In this document: positions 26,312-34,886 of the stretch, piece after piece
How positions within the stretch are numbered: the first letter of the stretch is position 1
How the letters are laid out: each line of letters begins with the position of its first letter
NCBI RefSeq assembly: GCF_000171235.2
Contig: NZ_ABEA03000094.1
Span: forward strand, 62,001 to 126,000
Direction: 5' to 3'
Origin: Geminisphaera colitermitum TAV2
Lineage (GTDB): Bacteria; Verrucomicrobiota; Verrucomicrobiia; Opitutales; Opitutaceae
DNA: 64,000 nt
Position numbers and translations under genes: made by a program
The notes under the pieces: model-generated
Told to the model about the DNA's origin: nothing
What the model saw: the letters and a program-made list of their open reading frames with translations, nothing else
The model's database searches: none

Positions 26312-26346
26312 GCGCCAGACCCCATCAGGCGCGCCACGCCGCATAG
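26312..26346 (+). promoter_or_regulatory. 35-bp phage repeat, copy 2
   Basis: Identical to 14961-14995 at 34 of 35 positions, lying between the TAG of the interrupted tail gene and the ATG at 26388. Confidence 0.6.
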
Positions 26347-26387
26347 TCCGTGCGGCCCGTGTGCAGATAGAGTGCAGCTTTTCAGCC

Positions 26388-27314
26388 ATGCCACTCAACC
26401 GCGTCGCCGAGCTATTCCTCAACACCCAGCGCACACCAGGCAATATACTGCGCCGCTCGGTGGATGACGCCACCCCGCCCGATACCCCGCTCTGGATCGA
26501 AGACGACAAGTTTTTGATCCGCCTCCGCTTTGTCCGCCCGCTCGCCGATACCGTCGCCGGCGGAGAAATTGTCCGCCTCGATCTCACCGAAACCATCATC
26601 CTCGGTGGAAAACGCCGGCGCGGCACCGGCCCGCTTCTCTTCTCCGCCCACAGTTTTGTTGAAACCATCGTCCGCGATGAACCCACCCAAGGCGAAGGAG
26701 AGGGTGCCATCACCGACGTTTACTACACCGCCACGCTCAATCTCCGCACCCAGGTCCTCCGCGACGCCTTCGGTGGCGACGAGAGCATCCAGGTTTACGT
26801 GGACGTGGAGGTAAAAGCCCCCGACTCCGATCCCGACGACGACCAACCCGGCGACGACGGCCTCACCTGGCAATTCCAAGCCAACATCGCCCGCCAAGCC
26901 TATGCCGGCGAAGTCGCCCCCGTCCCTGCCCTGCCTCCCTATCCATCGCCGGACAACCTCATCCCCATTGTCCCGCCGGATGTCGGCAACTTCCGCTTCA
27001 GGCCTGGCGCCTCCGGCATCCTCTTCCAGATCAAAGGACGCATCACCGGCGCCTTTTATGCGCCCTGGGTGGAAGGAGACGCCGGCGCGGAAACGCTCTC
27101 CTTCGACCCGGCGGACTACGACGCCGTGGTGCCCGGCCCCAACGACTACGCCCTGCGCGCCGGCGCCAACTACCGCGTCATCGACACCGCCAGCTTCGGC
27201 ACCCTCCTGCAAATCCGCCACCGCGTGGACGAGGCCCGTTTCTACACGCTCACCATCGACGGCGAGGCCGGCGCCGAAACCCTCGCCCCCATCCCCGCCT
27301 CTGCCACCGCCTGA
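26388..27314 (+). CDS. Phage tail protein
   Basis: 308 residues from ATG at 26388; an upstream start at 26361 lies close to the 35-bp repeat. Contains RRSVDDATPPDTPLWIEDDK, an acidic linker (PDSDPDDDQPGDDG) and a beta-rich C-terminal half with a repeated DAGAETL / GEAGAETL element. Probably part of the tail tip or fibre; family not recognised. Confidence 0.6.
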   Translation: MPLNRVAELFLNTQRTPGNILRRSVDDATPPDTPLWIEDDKFLIRLRFVRPLADTVAGGEIVRLDLTETIILGGKRRRGTGPLLFSAHSFVETIVRDEPTQGEGEGAITDVYYTATLNLRTQVLRDAFGGDESIQVYVDVEVKAPDSDPDDDQPGDDGLTWQFQANIARQAYAGEVAPVPALPPYPSPDNLIPIVPPDVGNFRFRPGASGILFQIKGRITGAFYAPWVEGDAGAETLSFDPADYDAVVPGPNDYALRAGANYRVIDTASFGTLLQIRHRVDEARFYTLTIDGEAGAETLAPIPASATA

Positions 27315-27341
27315 CCCATTTTATCACAAGCCGCCACCGCC

Positions 27342-28205
27342 ATGATCCATCGTATCCTATTTCTCATTACTGCGACCCTTGCCCCATTCGTCCTCCTTGC
27401 GCAGACGCTCCCCCCGCCGTCGTTCCTCACCGTTGCCACCAACCCGGACGGCACGCTGCGCGCCCCGGCCAACTTTTGGGAGGCGAACTCCGCCGCCATT
27501 GCCGGCGCCCTCGATGGCACTTTCGCCACCGCCGCCCAGGGCGCGAAAGCGGACAATGCCGTGCAGCGGGTGACTACCCCTCAGACCGTTTACGGGGTCT
27601 CGGCGGCTGGCGCACAAACGTCGATTCCTTACAATGTTTCGGCCAGCGCATCCAGCCTCGTAATGCGTGACGCGAGCGGGAAATTCCATGTGCAGACACC
27701 CACCGCGCTCGAAAATCCAACGAACAAAGGCTACGTGGACGCCCGCACGCCGCAACCGGTGGCCGCGAAGATCACGATCCAGATGCCGGACGGCTACACT
27801 GACGCGGAGCTCAAGCTGGCGACCGACAACTACGCCAGCGGCACGCTGACCGTTTACATCCACACGCCGGACCTCTCGGGCAGCTCCGTCAGCGGGCAGG
27901 TGATCCCAGCCAACACCCGCATCTACTACACGGCCACCGGCGCGATCGCGGGCGGAGACACGCGCAAGATTCGCAGCCTCCCCCTCACGGACAGCGGCGG
28001 CATCGGCAACAAGATTTCCGCCAACGGGCGCGTTGGCAGCATCGTGATCTACGTGCCGGTCTCGGCCACCATCACGCCGTCTAACGCCGCCCTCGCCTGG
28101 ACCTACAACCTCATGGACTACACCCAGCACGAACAGGATGCAGACGGGCATTCGCTCTGGCGCACCCCCTCCGTCGAGTGGGTGACCACATTTCCAAGCT
28201 ATTAG
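27342..28205 (+). CDS. Probable tail fibre protein with signal-like N-terminus
   Basis: 287 residues. The first 21 residues are hydrophobic (MIHRILFLITATLAPFVLLA) and look like a signal peptide or membrane anchor, which is odd for a tail fibre. Residues 110-135 contain the fibre-type motif NPTNKGYVDAR. The rest is Ser/Thr/Gly-rich beta sequence. It could be a fibre with a hydrophobic N-terminal adaptor, or a secreted prophage-encoded protein. Confidence 0.55.
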   Translation: MIHRILFLITATLAPFVLLAQTLPPPSFLTVATNPDGTLRAPANFWEANSAAIAGALDGTFATAAQGAKADNAVQRVTTPQTVYGVSAAGAQTSIPYNVSASASSLVMRDASGKFHVQTPTALENPTNKGYVDARTPQPVAAKITIQMPDGYTDAELKLATDNYASGTLTVYIHTPDLSGSSVSGQVIPANTRIYYTATGAIAGGDTRKIRSLPLTDSGGIGNKISANGRVGSIVIYVPVSATITPSNAALAWTYNLMDYTQHEQDADGHSLWRTPSVEWVTTFPSY

Positions 28206-28226
28206 CTCCAAGCTCCTAATCCACTT

Positions 28227-28247
28227 TCCCGATACGTCGGGATTTTT
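28227..28247 (+). terminator. Rho-independent terminator after the fibre gene
   Basis: TCCCGA, TACG loop, TCGGGA, then TTTTT. Ends the phage tail transcript, so the secreted gene at 28275 probably has its own promoter; an AGCTC array (28198-28222) lies just before. Confidence 0.65.
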
Positions 28248-28274
28248 AAGACAAATACCAAACAACATAACGTT

Positions 28275-29072
28275 ATGAAGAAATCCATCATCATCACGGC
28301 TCTCGCTATTTTCGGCGCGGGCCTCGCATTCGCCTCGTCCACCAGCGAGGCCGTTGCGCTCAATCAGGCCGCCGACGCCGTTGCCAAGAGCTACGACGCA
28401 CAGATCGCCGCAGCGAAAGTGGCGCAGAACAAGGAGGCCGTCGCTACTCTGACCGCGCAGCGCAAGGCCGCTATCCTCGCGCACAACTTGGAGCACAAGG
28501 CTGAGGTTGCCGCGCTCATCGCCGACCACATCAATGAGATCAGCGAGAATAATCCGGGCGTGGCCTCTACGCTCATCAAGAGGCATCTGACGCTCAAAAA
28601 CACCGATGCTGACGGCGTAGTCGCCTCGGTGTTCGCACAGGACGCTGACGACCGCGCACTCGCCGCCCGGCTCCTCACGCTCGGCACCGGCAAGCAGGCG
28701 TATTTTTATTACCAATACTATGCGACGGCCGCCGAACTCGCCGATCTGCCCGGCACCGACAGCCCCGGCGTCGCCAGTGCCGTTGCTCGGCGGGCCAAAG
28801 CACTTGGCATCACCGAGCAAATCTTCCCCGCGTTCTATCAGCGCTCGATCGGCAAAGGACTCGTGAGTGCGGGCTACGACAGGTTTTTCAACAACCTGGT
28901 CCGCGCCACCTGGAACACCAATCGCGCCGCCGCGCTCAAGCTCGTGCAAGACGAGGAAGCCGCGATTGCCACGCTCCCGGCCGACCTCCGGACGGCAGCA
29001 GCCAAAAAGCGCAAGGACGATGTCCGTGAGATCGGCGCGCACCTCGCGGAAAAAATCAAGCAATCCAACTAG
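28275..29072 (+). CDS. Secreted Ala-rich helical protein, prophage accessory
   Basis: 265 residues. A clear signal peptide (MKKSIIITALAIFGAGLAFA, cleavage near FAS-S). The mature part is almost all helical and Ala-rich with a possible coiled coil (AAAKVAQNKEAVATLTAQRK). No family recognised. The IS copy 2 inserted right at its stop: TAA became TAG, so the protein is unchanged. Before the insertion it lay 10 bases ahead of the next secreted protein, so the two form a pair. Confidence 0.6.
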   Translation: MKKSIIITALAIFGAGLAFASSTSEAVALNQAADAVAKSYDAQIAAAKVAQNKEAVATLTAQRKAAILAHNLEHKAEVAALIADHINEISENNPGVASTLIKRHLTLKNTDADGVVASVFAQDADDRALAARLLTLGTGKQAYFYYQYYATAAELADLPGTDSPGVASAVARRAKALGITEQIFPAFYQRSIGKGLVSAGYDRFFNNLVRATWNTNRAAALKLVQDEEAAIATLPADLRTAAAKKRKDDVREIGAHLAEKIKQSN

Positions 29073-29902
29073 AGCGTGTAGTCACGAGATAAGATTGACT
29101 GAGTTTTTTTGTGATGGAGAATGTCAGCATGGCGAAAGATCAACACCGTCACGACATTTCGGACCGAGTTTGGAGCGTTCTGGAGCCGCTGCTACCTGGA
29201 AGGAAAGGAGCGTGGGGAGGGGTGGCGGAGGACAACCGCAAGTTCCTCAACGCGGTTCTGTGGATTTTACGCACTGGTGCGCCTTGGAGGGATCTTCCAG
29301 AGGATTACGGAGGGTGGAGCAACACGCACAGGCGTTTTTGTCGCTGGAGAGACAAGGGGCATTGGGAGCGCCTGTTGTCGGAACTGATGAACGAGCCCGA
29401 TTTTGAGTGGCTGATGATTGATGCCAGTCATGTCAAAATCCATCCGCATGCGGCGGGAGCCAGAGGTGGAAACGAGGCGATCGGTCTGACAAAAGGGGGC
29501 GAAACACCAAACTACATTTGGCCGTGGATGCGCATGGTATGCCGGTGCGAGTCATTGTTACAGCGGGTTCCACGGCTGATTGCACACAGGCTGGCAGGTT
29601 GATTGAAGGCATTGCCGCAGACCATCTGATCGCCGACAAGGGATATGACACCAACGCCATCATCGAAATGGCGCAGGCCGCAGGCATCTGCCCGCAGATT
29701 CCTCCAAAGACCAATCGCATAGAACAACGCGAATATGACCCTTATCTTTATCGGATCAGGCATCTGGTAGAAAATGCATTCCTACGACTCAAGCAATGGC
29801 GCGGCATCGCAACCCGATACGCAAAACGAGCCTCCTCTTTCCTCGCTGCCGTCCAATTCAGGTGTGCCATCCTCTGGGCTTCAATCTCGTGACTACACGC
29901 TC
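29072..29902 (+). mobile_element. IS5-family insertion sequence, copy 2 (831 bp)
   Basis: Perfect 19-bp ends (GAGCGTGTAGTCACGAGAT and its complement) and TA duplication (29070-29071, 29903-29904). Near-identical to copy 1, so at least one transposition is recent. Confidence 0.9.
29111..29892 (+). CDS. IS5-type transposase, two frames joined by -1 frameshift (copy 2)
   Basis: Same two frames as copy 1 (29111-29602, then to 29892), slip site at 29491-29497. Encoded proteins are the same as copy 1 in all visible motifs (WLMIDASH, IADKGYD, HLVENAFLRLK). Confidence 0.85.
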
Positions 29903-29915
29903 TAAGCTGCCGACG

Positions 29916-30461
29916 ATGAAACCACTCCTCAATCTGCTATGCCTCGGCTGCCTGCTCGCCATGACAACGGGCGTGCAGACAGCCCTTGGCGACGATCTTG
30001 ACGATCTGTTGGGGCCTGTCCCCGCGTCAGAGCAGGCGGCGATTGCGGAGGCGGTCGCCGCCGATGCCGCCAGCACCGAGGAAATCCCATGGACGCCATC
30101 CGCGCCCTACGTGCTCCCGGAAATCCTGCCGCCCGTCCTCGCGCCGGCGCTAAAGGATTTGCCGCTCCCGCCCGGCCTGACGCCGATCCAGTTCACGCAA
30201 CTGCGCGCGGTGCTCACCCGCGCGATCGAACAGGAGACCGTCCTGACGCCGCTCGGACTTGTCGTGCTTTGCCCACCCGTGCTCAAGGACCCTCTCAAGA
30301 GCCTCGAACGCTGGCTGCGCATCCTCGATGCCGCCGGCATCACGTTTCTCCCGACCTATGAGCGTGGCACACCTGCCGAGGTCATGTGGCGGCAGTTATC
30401 AGCCAATCCACAAACCACCGAGGCCGAATGGGTCGGCTTCTATAAACGACTAAAAACATGA
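29916..30461 (+). CDS. Secreted protein, prophage accessory
   Basis: 181 residues with an N-terminal signal sequence (MKPLLNLLCLGCLLAMTTG). An acidic segment (DDLDDLLGPVPASEQAAIAE) is followed by a Pro/Leu-rich part and a C-terminal helical domain with KDPLKSLERWLRILDAAGI. No family recognised. Originally 10 bp downstream of the other secreted gene; possibly a lysogenic-conversion or cell-surface pair. Confidence 0.55.
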   Translation: MKPLLNLLCLGCLLAMTTGVQTALGDDLDDLLGPVPASEQAAIAEAVAADAASTEEIPWTPSAPYVLPEILPPVLAPALKDLPLPPGLTPIQFTQLRAVLTRAIEQETVLTPLGLVVLCPPVLKDPLKSLERWLRILDAAGITFLPTYERGTPAEVMWRQLSANPQTTEAEWVGFYKRLKT

Positions 30462-30509
30462 TCGCCACTAATTCCTGAGCAGAATTTCCATCACGGCGGT
30501 GATATTTTT

Positions 30510-30539
30510 AGCCCCCGCATGAGTCATGCGGGGGCTTTG
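30510..30539 (+). terminator. Strong rho-independent terminator
   Basis: AGCCCCCGCATGA / GTCATGCGGGGGCT, an almost perfect 12-13-bp stem with a minimal loop followed by TTTGC. Marks the right border of the last prophage-region transcript. Confidence 0.75.
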
Positions 30540-30567
30540 CATTTGCGATGCATGGGGTGTGCATGGA

Positions 30568-30591
30568 GGGGGGGGCGGGGGGGGGGGGGGG
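30568..30591 (+). repeat. G8-C-G15 tract
   Basis: Intergenic, followed by AGGAGGGG. One of many long G/C homopolymers in the window. Confidence 0.9.
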
Positions 30592-30677
30592 AGGAGGGGC
30601 ACCCATTTCGCGCGTTACGCGCTTGGCACCCGTTTCAGGGTTTTTCGGCACCCATTCCAAACATTTTTCGCGTTACG

Positions 30678-30868
30678 GGGGAGGCCTTTGTGCCCTCTGC
30701 CGAGGGCAGCCCTTTGGGCCATCGCCTTCGGCGATGCCATCTCCGCGCTGCTGCGCTCCGTCCGAGGCCTCCGCCGTGCGTAGTGTGAGGATGCGAAATT
30801 CATAGGTAGATGGAGCGTGGTTTCGGAGGCCTCGGAGAGGCCTCCCTACCGTTAAGACAACGGCTACA
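30678..30868 (+). repeat. Dispersed ~200-bp palindromic repeat, copy 1
   Basis: Left arm: GGGAGGCCTTTGTGCCC, several small hairpins (GCCCTCTGCCGAGGGC; ATCGCCTTCGGCGAT), then CCGAGGCCTCCG. Centre about 50 bp. Right arm: CGGAGGCCTCGGAGAGGCC, CCTACCGTTAAGAC, GGCTACA. The left terminal GTAGCC part is missing, cut by the G tract region. Confidence 0.85.
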
Positions 30869-30933
30869 GGAGCGGTGGTTTCCAACCGTCGCTCTCTGCT
30901 TCGGCTTCGCGACCTTTCAAACAGGACGGCAGA

Positions 30934-32829
30934 TTAGAGCAGATCGGCAGGCAGCGTCACGAGACCGTCGGTCGCCGGGAGTTCCCGGGGAGCAGTGCCA
31001 GCCGCCTCGATTGTCACCCGCGCCACGTCCGCGGGCACTTGTACGGTGAGCGGCACTTGTTTTGCCAGCCAGCGGTCGAGTTCGGGCCAGCTCAGGGTGA
31101 CACGGAGCTGGCCGTTGCGTGTGTCCGTGATGTTGTCGATGCGGACGTTGTCACGCAGCCAGCGCCAGAGAAACAACTGGCCTTGCGTCGCATACCAGGC
31201 GCCGGGCTGGCGTCCGTAACGGGCAAGAAAGGCGTCGAATTTTTGCCAGTCCGCCTCGGTGCGGATTTCGTAGGAGTGTCCCCAAAAATAGAATACGCCG
31301 CCGGGTTGCGACACGGCGCGCTGCCAGGCTTGTTCGAGGCGGTCGGGCGAGGCGAGGAAATGGGCGTCGGTAACGAGGGCGAGCGGTTCGGCGTAGCCGG
31401 TGATGGTTTCGCCGCCGGTGCGCGTGGTGCGCCCGGAGAGGTAGCCGGCTTCGCGCACGCCGCGCAGCACGTAGTCGCCGCGCGCGTCGCAGGCGGGGAC
31501 GTGGTTGTAGGGATACGCGAATGAGATCACGGGATGGCCGAGGGCGGCCTCCAGTCGCAGGCGCATTTGCAGGCACTCCGCAGCCCATAGGCCGGGGGCG
31601 ATGGTCCAGGCGTGCGGGTGGTTGAGCGAATGCGAGGCGACCTCCATGCCGCGGCGTTCCAACTCGGCGAGAAAGTCGGCGCGCCCGGCCTGGTTGTTCA
31701 TCAGAAAAAAGGTCCCGTGGAAGCCATGTTTCTCCAGCGCGGCGGCGCAGCGCTGGTCGTTGGCCGCGCCGTCGTCCCAACTGGTGACGACCGCGGTTTG
31801 CGCTCCACAAGGCAGGAGGGGAAGGGCAACTTGTCTTTTAATATCGGATACGCCGGTGCCGGTTGCAAAGGAGAGCGTGACGAGCGTCCGCCGGTCCGGG
31901 CTGGCGACGGGGAGCGGCGCGTTTTTGCGATCGAGCGGCAGGCGGGGCTGGTAGAGGGGCACGGATTGCAAGACCGCCCCTTTGATGCTCATGGGGTTTA
32001 TGAGGCCGGTGCCGGGCGCAGCAGGGGAGGGGGGGGTATTGTCCGCGACCGAGGCGGGCCACTCAAGCGACACGGGCGCCTGATCGAGATAAACGTTCAC
32101 GCGCCGGGACATGGGCGCGGTGATGCGTTCGCCATCCGCACCAATGACGGTCATTGCACCGGAAAGGGTACCGCGAACAGCGGCGGGAAAACGGAAAGCC
32201 GGGCTGATTTGCCAGTTGCCGGGCGGCAGGCCGGACGGCAACGCGGACGTGGTCGTCTCCACGAGGAGGCCGAGCATGCGCGGTGCAATCGAGGCGTTGG
32301 CGGTGGCATCAGCCGAGGCGGATGGCGCGGGTCCATCGACGGGCGCGAAGGTAACGCGCTTGATGGCGCGAATGGTCTCGGGCATGTGGCGTTGCGGACG
32401 CACTTCGAGCGAGGCGAGCGGGGCGGTGCACCAGAGGCGCAGGCGAAACTGTTCGATGCCCCACGCGTTTTCCGCATCGGTGAGATCAAAAACCGGGGCG
32501 AGTGGAGTGCCGAAAAAGAATTTTATGCGAGAGGAGTCCTTGGGACGTTTGGCAAACTCGACTGTCATTTCCCACCAGCCGGGGGGGAGGGGGGCCGGCA
32601 GGCGCCATTTGTATCCGGTATTTGGATCGCTTGCTGCCGGCAGGCTGACGGCGCTGCGTCCGTCGTCGAGCGCAACCCTCTCTCCGCCGGTCGCCTCGCC
32701 AGGTGCGAGCGTGATCGTCTGCCTTGACCCGGTGGCGGCGGAGGAGGCGGACAACATCGGCAGCCATGAACACATGGCGGCGAGAATGAACAGGAAACAA
32801 TGGCGGTGGATGCGCACGATGAATCTCAT
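30934..32829 (-). CDS. Secreted polysaccharide deacetylase (NodB domain)
   Basis: 631 residues from the ATG at 32829, which gives a good signal peptide (MRFIVRIHRHCFLFILAAMC...SASSA). The first 330 residues are beta-rich and without known domain, perhaps carbohydrate-binding. The NodB core begins about residue 345: TSWDDG with the metal Asp (353), SHSLNHP with His400 and His404, and YPYN. Would remove acetyl groups from cell-wall or plant polysaccharide. Divergent from the PstS-like gene; G7 and G8 runs fall in its coding strand complement near 32029 and 32581. Confidence 0.85.
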   Translation of the reverse strand: MRFIVRIHRHCFLFILAAMCSWLPMLSASSAATGSRQTITLAPGEATGGERVALDDGRSAVSLPAASDPNTGYKWRLPAPLPPGWWEMTVEFAKRPKDSSRIKFFFGTPLAPVFDLTDAENAWGIEQFRLRLWCTAPLASLEVRPQRHMPETIRAIKRVTFAPVDGPAPSASADATANASIAPRMLGLLVETTTSALPSGLPPGNWQISPAFRFPAAVRGTLSGAMTVIGADGERITAPMSRRVNVYLDQAPVSLEWPASVADNTPPSPAAPGTGLINPMSIKGAVLQSVPLYQPRLPLDRKNAPLPVASPDRRTLVTLSFATGTGVSDIKRQVALPLLPCGAQTAVVTSWDDGAANDQRCAAALEKHGFHGTFFLMNNQAGRADFLAELERRGMEVASHSLNHPHAWTIAPGLWAAECLQMRLRLEAALGHPVISFAYPYNHVPACDARGDYVLRGVREAGYLSGRTTRTGGETITGYAEPLALVTDAHFLASPDRLEQAWQRAVSQPGGVFYFWGHSYEIRTEADWQKFDAFLARYGRQPGAWYATQGQLFLWRWLRDNVRIDNITDTRNGQLRVTLSWPELDRWLAKQVPLTVQVPADVARVTIEAAGTAPRELPATDGLVTLPADLL

Positions 32830-32989
32830 GAAAAGCCAAGATATGGGGGTCTGCCCCCACGCGGGCAAGTGGAACGATGGCAAACCTCAAAGTCTGGCTT
32901 GCTCATGCAAAAAAAATGCGCGTCTGACGCCGCAGGCGTGCTATCGCAAAGAGTTGCATTGAATATGCTTTTCAGAGAATTGCTTCATT

Positions 32990-34570
32990 ATGAAAAGGCC
33001 CCCGTATCTTGGCCGTTCCCTGCTGTATCTGTTATTGGTATTCCCGGTGATTTTTCAGGGTTTGCTTCTGGTCGCCGTGCTTGGTGCGGGAGTCTTGGAC
33101 TGCATATTGCCGGACAGCGGCATGAGCGTTTCAGTGAGCATCGCCGGCGCGCTGTTGGTCTGGTTGCTCGGACGCGAGGGGAAAAAAGTTGTTTTGCGCG
33201 CGTATCCAAAATCTGATGACGGAGTGAGGATGGCAGAATGTCCGCCGCCACCGGGCGATTTCTGGCTTCGTTACCAGCCGGTGCTCATCGCGAGCCTGTG
33301 GTCGTTGTTTGTCGCTTTGGCAGGCTTGCTGTTTCCTGCCCCTGAAGAGGGGGCGGTGTTTACGATATTTCTCATCGTCTTTGGGCTAACCCATCTGCCG
33401 TCAACATTACTGACTTCTGTTGGGGCGTTGTTGAGCGTGCCTTCGCCGTGGATGTTTCTTGGCCCGCCGTTGCTGATCTATGCTGCTTACGGATGCGGGA
33501 TGGCGCTGGGATTTCGCGCGGTCGGGGCTCCACGCTCGGCGTTGCGAGGGCGTGTTGTCTGGAGCCTGACGCTGGCCGTGCTGCTGGCCGCCATTGTCGG
33601 GCGCGTATTGATTATGAAATCCGGTTTCGTCGGCGGACGCCCGGAGGACGCATCGTTTCCCGATCAGTTTTATACCCGGGACTACCATCCGCATCGCGAG
33701 GGCAACCGGCTTGTGAAAATCGATGCGCCCACGCTGACGATTTCCGAAAAGCATCCGCAGCTTGATGGCGCGACGGCGGCGTATCCGGTTCTCGCTGCCG
33801 CCGCCCAAGCGATTTACAAAAATCTGAAGGATTACGAGGTGGACCAGTTGGTGGGTGCCTCGACCACGCCACGCGCTTACGAGTGGTTGATCAAGGGCAG
33901 GGCGGATCTGATTTTTGCGGCGCGTCCGTCACCCGAACAGGAGGCGGCGGCGCGAGAGGCGGGTTTGGCACTCAATCTTACGCCGATCGGACGCGAGGCG
34001 TTTGTGTTTTTTGTGCACAAGGACAATCCGATCGAAGGGCTGAACACCGACCAGATTCGTGCCATCTACACGAAAAAGATCCGCAACTGGCGCGAGGTGG
34101 GCGGGCGCAACGAAAAGATTGTTCCCTTTCAGCGTCCCAAGGGGTCGGGCAGCCAGACGGCGATGGAGCGCAAGGTCATGGGCGGGGAGCCGTTGCCCGC
34201 TCCGTTGCGCGAGGAGTTTGCCCAAGCCATGGGCGGCGTCATCCAGCGCGTGGCGGGTTGGCGCAACAGGAGCGAGGCCATCGGGTATTCGTTCCGGGTG
34301 TTCGCGACGCAGATGGGCCCCGAGCGTCCGATTCGTTTGCTCCGGATCGACGGCGTGGAACCCACGCCTGCGGCAATTCGTTCGGGCAAATATCCTTACA
34401 CCGTGGATGTCTTCGCCGTGACGGCATCACCAATAAAACCGTCGGAGACAAAATTCGCCGTTCCCAATCCGCATGTGCGTGAACTCATCGATTGGTTCCT
34501 TTCGCCGCAGGGCCAGCGTTTGATTGAGGAAACCGGTTACGTTGGGCTGGAACCCGCGCCGTCGCCGTGA
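32990..34570 (+). CDS. Membrane protein fused to a PstS-like phosphate-binding domain
   Basis: 526 residues. Residues 1-215 contain about six hydrophobic segments (for example LLYLLLVFPVIFQGLLLVAV, LAVLLAAIVGRVLIM). Residues about 245-526 match the PBP-like domain of phosphate-binding proteins: LDGATAAYPVLAAAAQAIY, GASTTPRAYEWLIKGRADLI, FVFFVHKDNPIEGL, then GSGSQTAMERKVMGG and FLSPQGQRLIEETGYV. Free PstS is secreted; here the domain is tethered, and no pst transporter genes follow. A sensor or capture role is likely. Confidence 0.75.
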   Translation: MKRPPYLGRSLLYLLLVFPVIFQGLLLVAVLGAGVLDCILPDSGMSVSVSIAGALLVWLLGREGKKVVLRAYPKSDDGVRMAECPPPPGDFWLRYQPVLIASLWSLFVALAGLLFPAPEEGAVFTIFLIVFGLTHLPSTLLTSVGALLSVPSPWMFLGPPLLIYAAYGCGMALGFRAVGAPRSALRGRVVWSLTLAVLLAAIVGRVLIMKSGFVGGRPEDASFPDQFYTRDYHPHREGNRLVKIDAPTLTISEKHPQLDGATAAYPVLAAAAQAIYKNLKDYEVDQLVGASTTPRAYEWLIKGRADLIFAARPSPEQEAAAREAGLALNLTPIGREAFVFFVHKDNPIEGLNTDQIRAIYTKKIRNWREVGGRNEKIVPFQRPKGSGSQTAMERKVMGGEPLPAPLREEFAQAMGGVIQRVAGWRNRSEAIGYSFRVFATQMGPERPIRLLRIDGVEPTPAAIRSGKYPYTVDVFAVTASPIKPSETKFAVPNPHVRELIDWFLSPQGQRLIEETGYVGLEPAPSP

Positions 34571-34612
34571 GGGTCTGACGGCATCGGGATTTCATGGCGT
34601 TTTGATTGGGAA

Positions 34613-34709
34613 GTGGCGCGGGCGTCCCGCCCGCAGACGGCGCGGAGCGCCGCCATGAAACAGGGCGGAGAGGCACTTCCCTCAGAAGCGGGCGGGACGC
34701 CCGCGCCAC
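34613..34709. repeat. Paired REP-like element
   Basis: Arms GTGGCGCGGGCGTCCCGCCC.. (34613-34634) and its exact complement (34688-34709) flank about 53 bases. Each arm is itself a hairpin. Confidence 0.85.
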
Positions 34710-34853
34710 GAATGTTTCGCGTAAGATCAGTTACTCGGTGGCAGGTGTGATGGTGCAGCGGAGGGTGGCGCGAGTGATGGGTTTCTCGAAATCTATGCCG
34801 ACTCGCACCGGGGCTGGCAGACACCGACGCCGACTCCGGAAGTATCGCTTTCC

Positions 34854-34882
34854 AAATCGCCGGTCACGCGCCGGCGATTTTT
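34854..34882. terminator. Bidirectional-type terminator
   Basis: AAATCGCCGG, loop, CCGGCGATTT, TT. Placed between the convergent PstS-like and LacI genes and usable from both sides. Confidence 0.7.
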
Positions 34883-34886
34883 GACC

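Larger units (their letters stand above)
30462..30933. other. Gene-free stretch: terminator, G tract, dispersed repeat
   Basis: Holds the terminator at 30510, a G8-C-G15 tract at 30568-30591, and copy 1 of the ~200-bp dispersed repeat (30678-30868). The short frames here follow the repeats and I do not regard them as genes. The right end of the Mu-like prophage probably falls in or near this stretch, but I could not identify its terminal sequence. Confidence 0.6.
34571..34886. other. Gene-free stretch between convergent genes
   Basis: Holds a 97-bp paired REP-like element (34613-34709) and a terminator at 34854-34882. I see no gene in it. Confidence 0.7.

Noticed and set aside
30519-30805. 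Three overlapping short frames with Gly-rich or Arg-rich products
   Set aside because: They are created by the G tract and the dispersed repeat.
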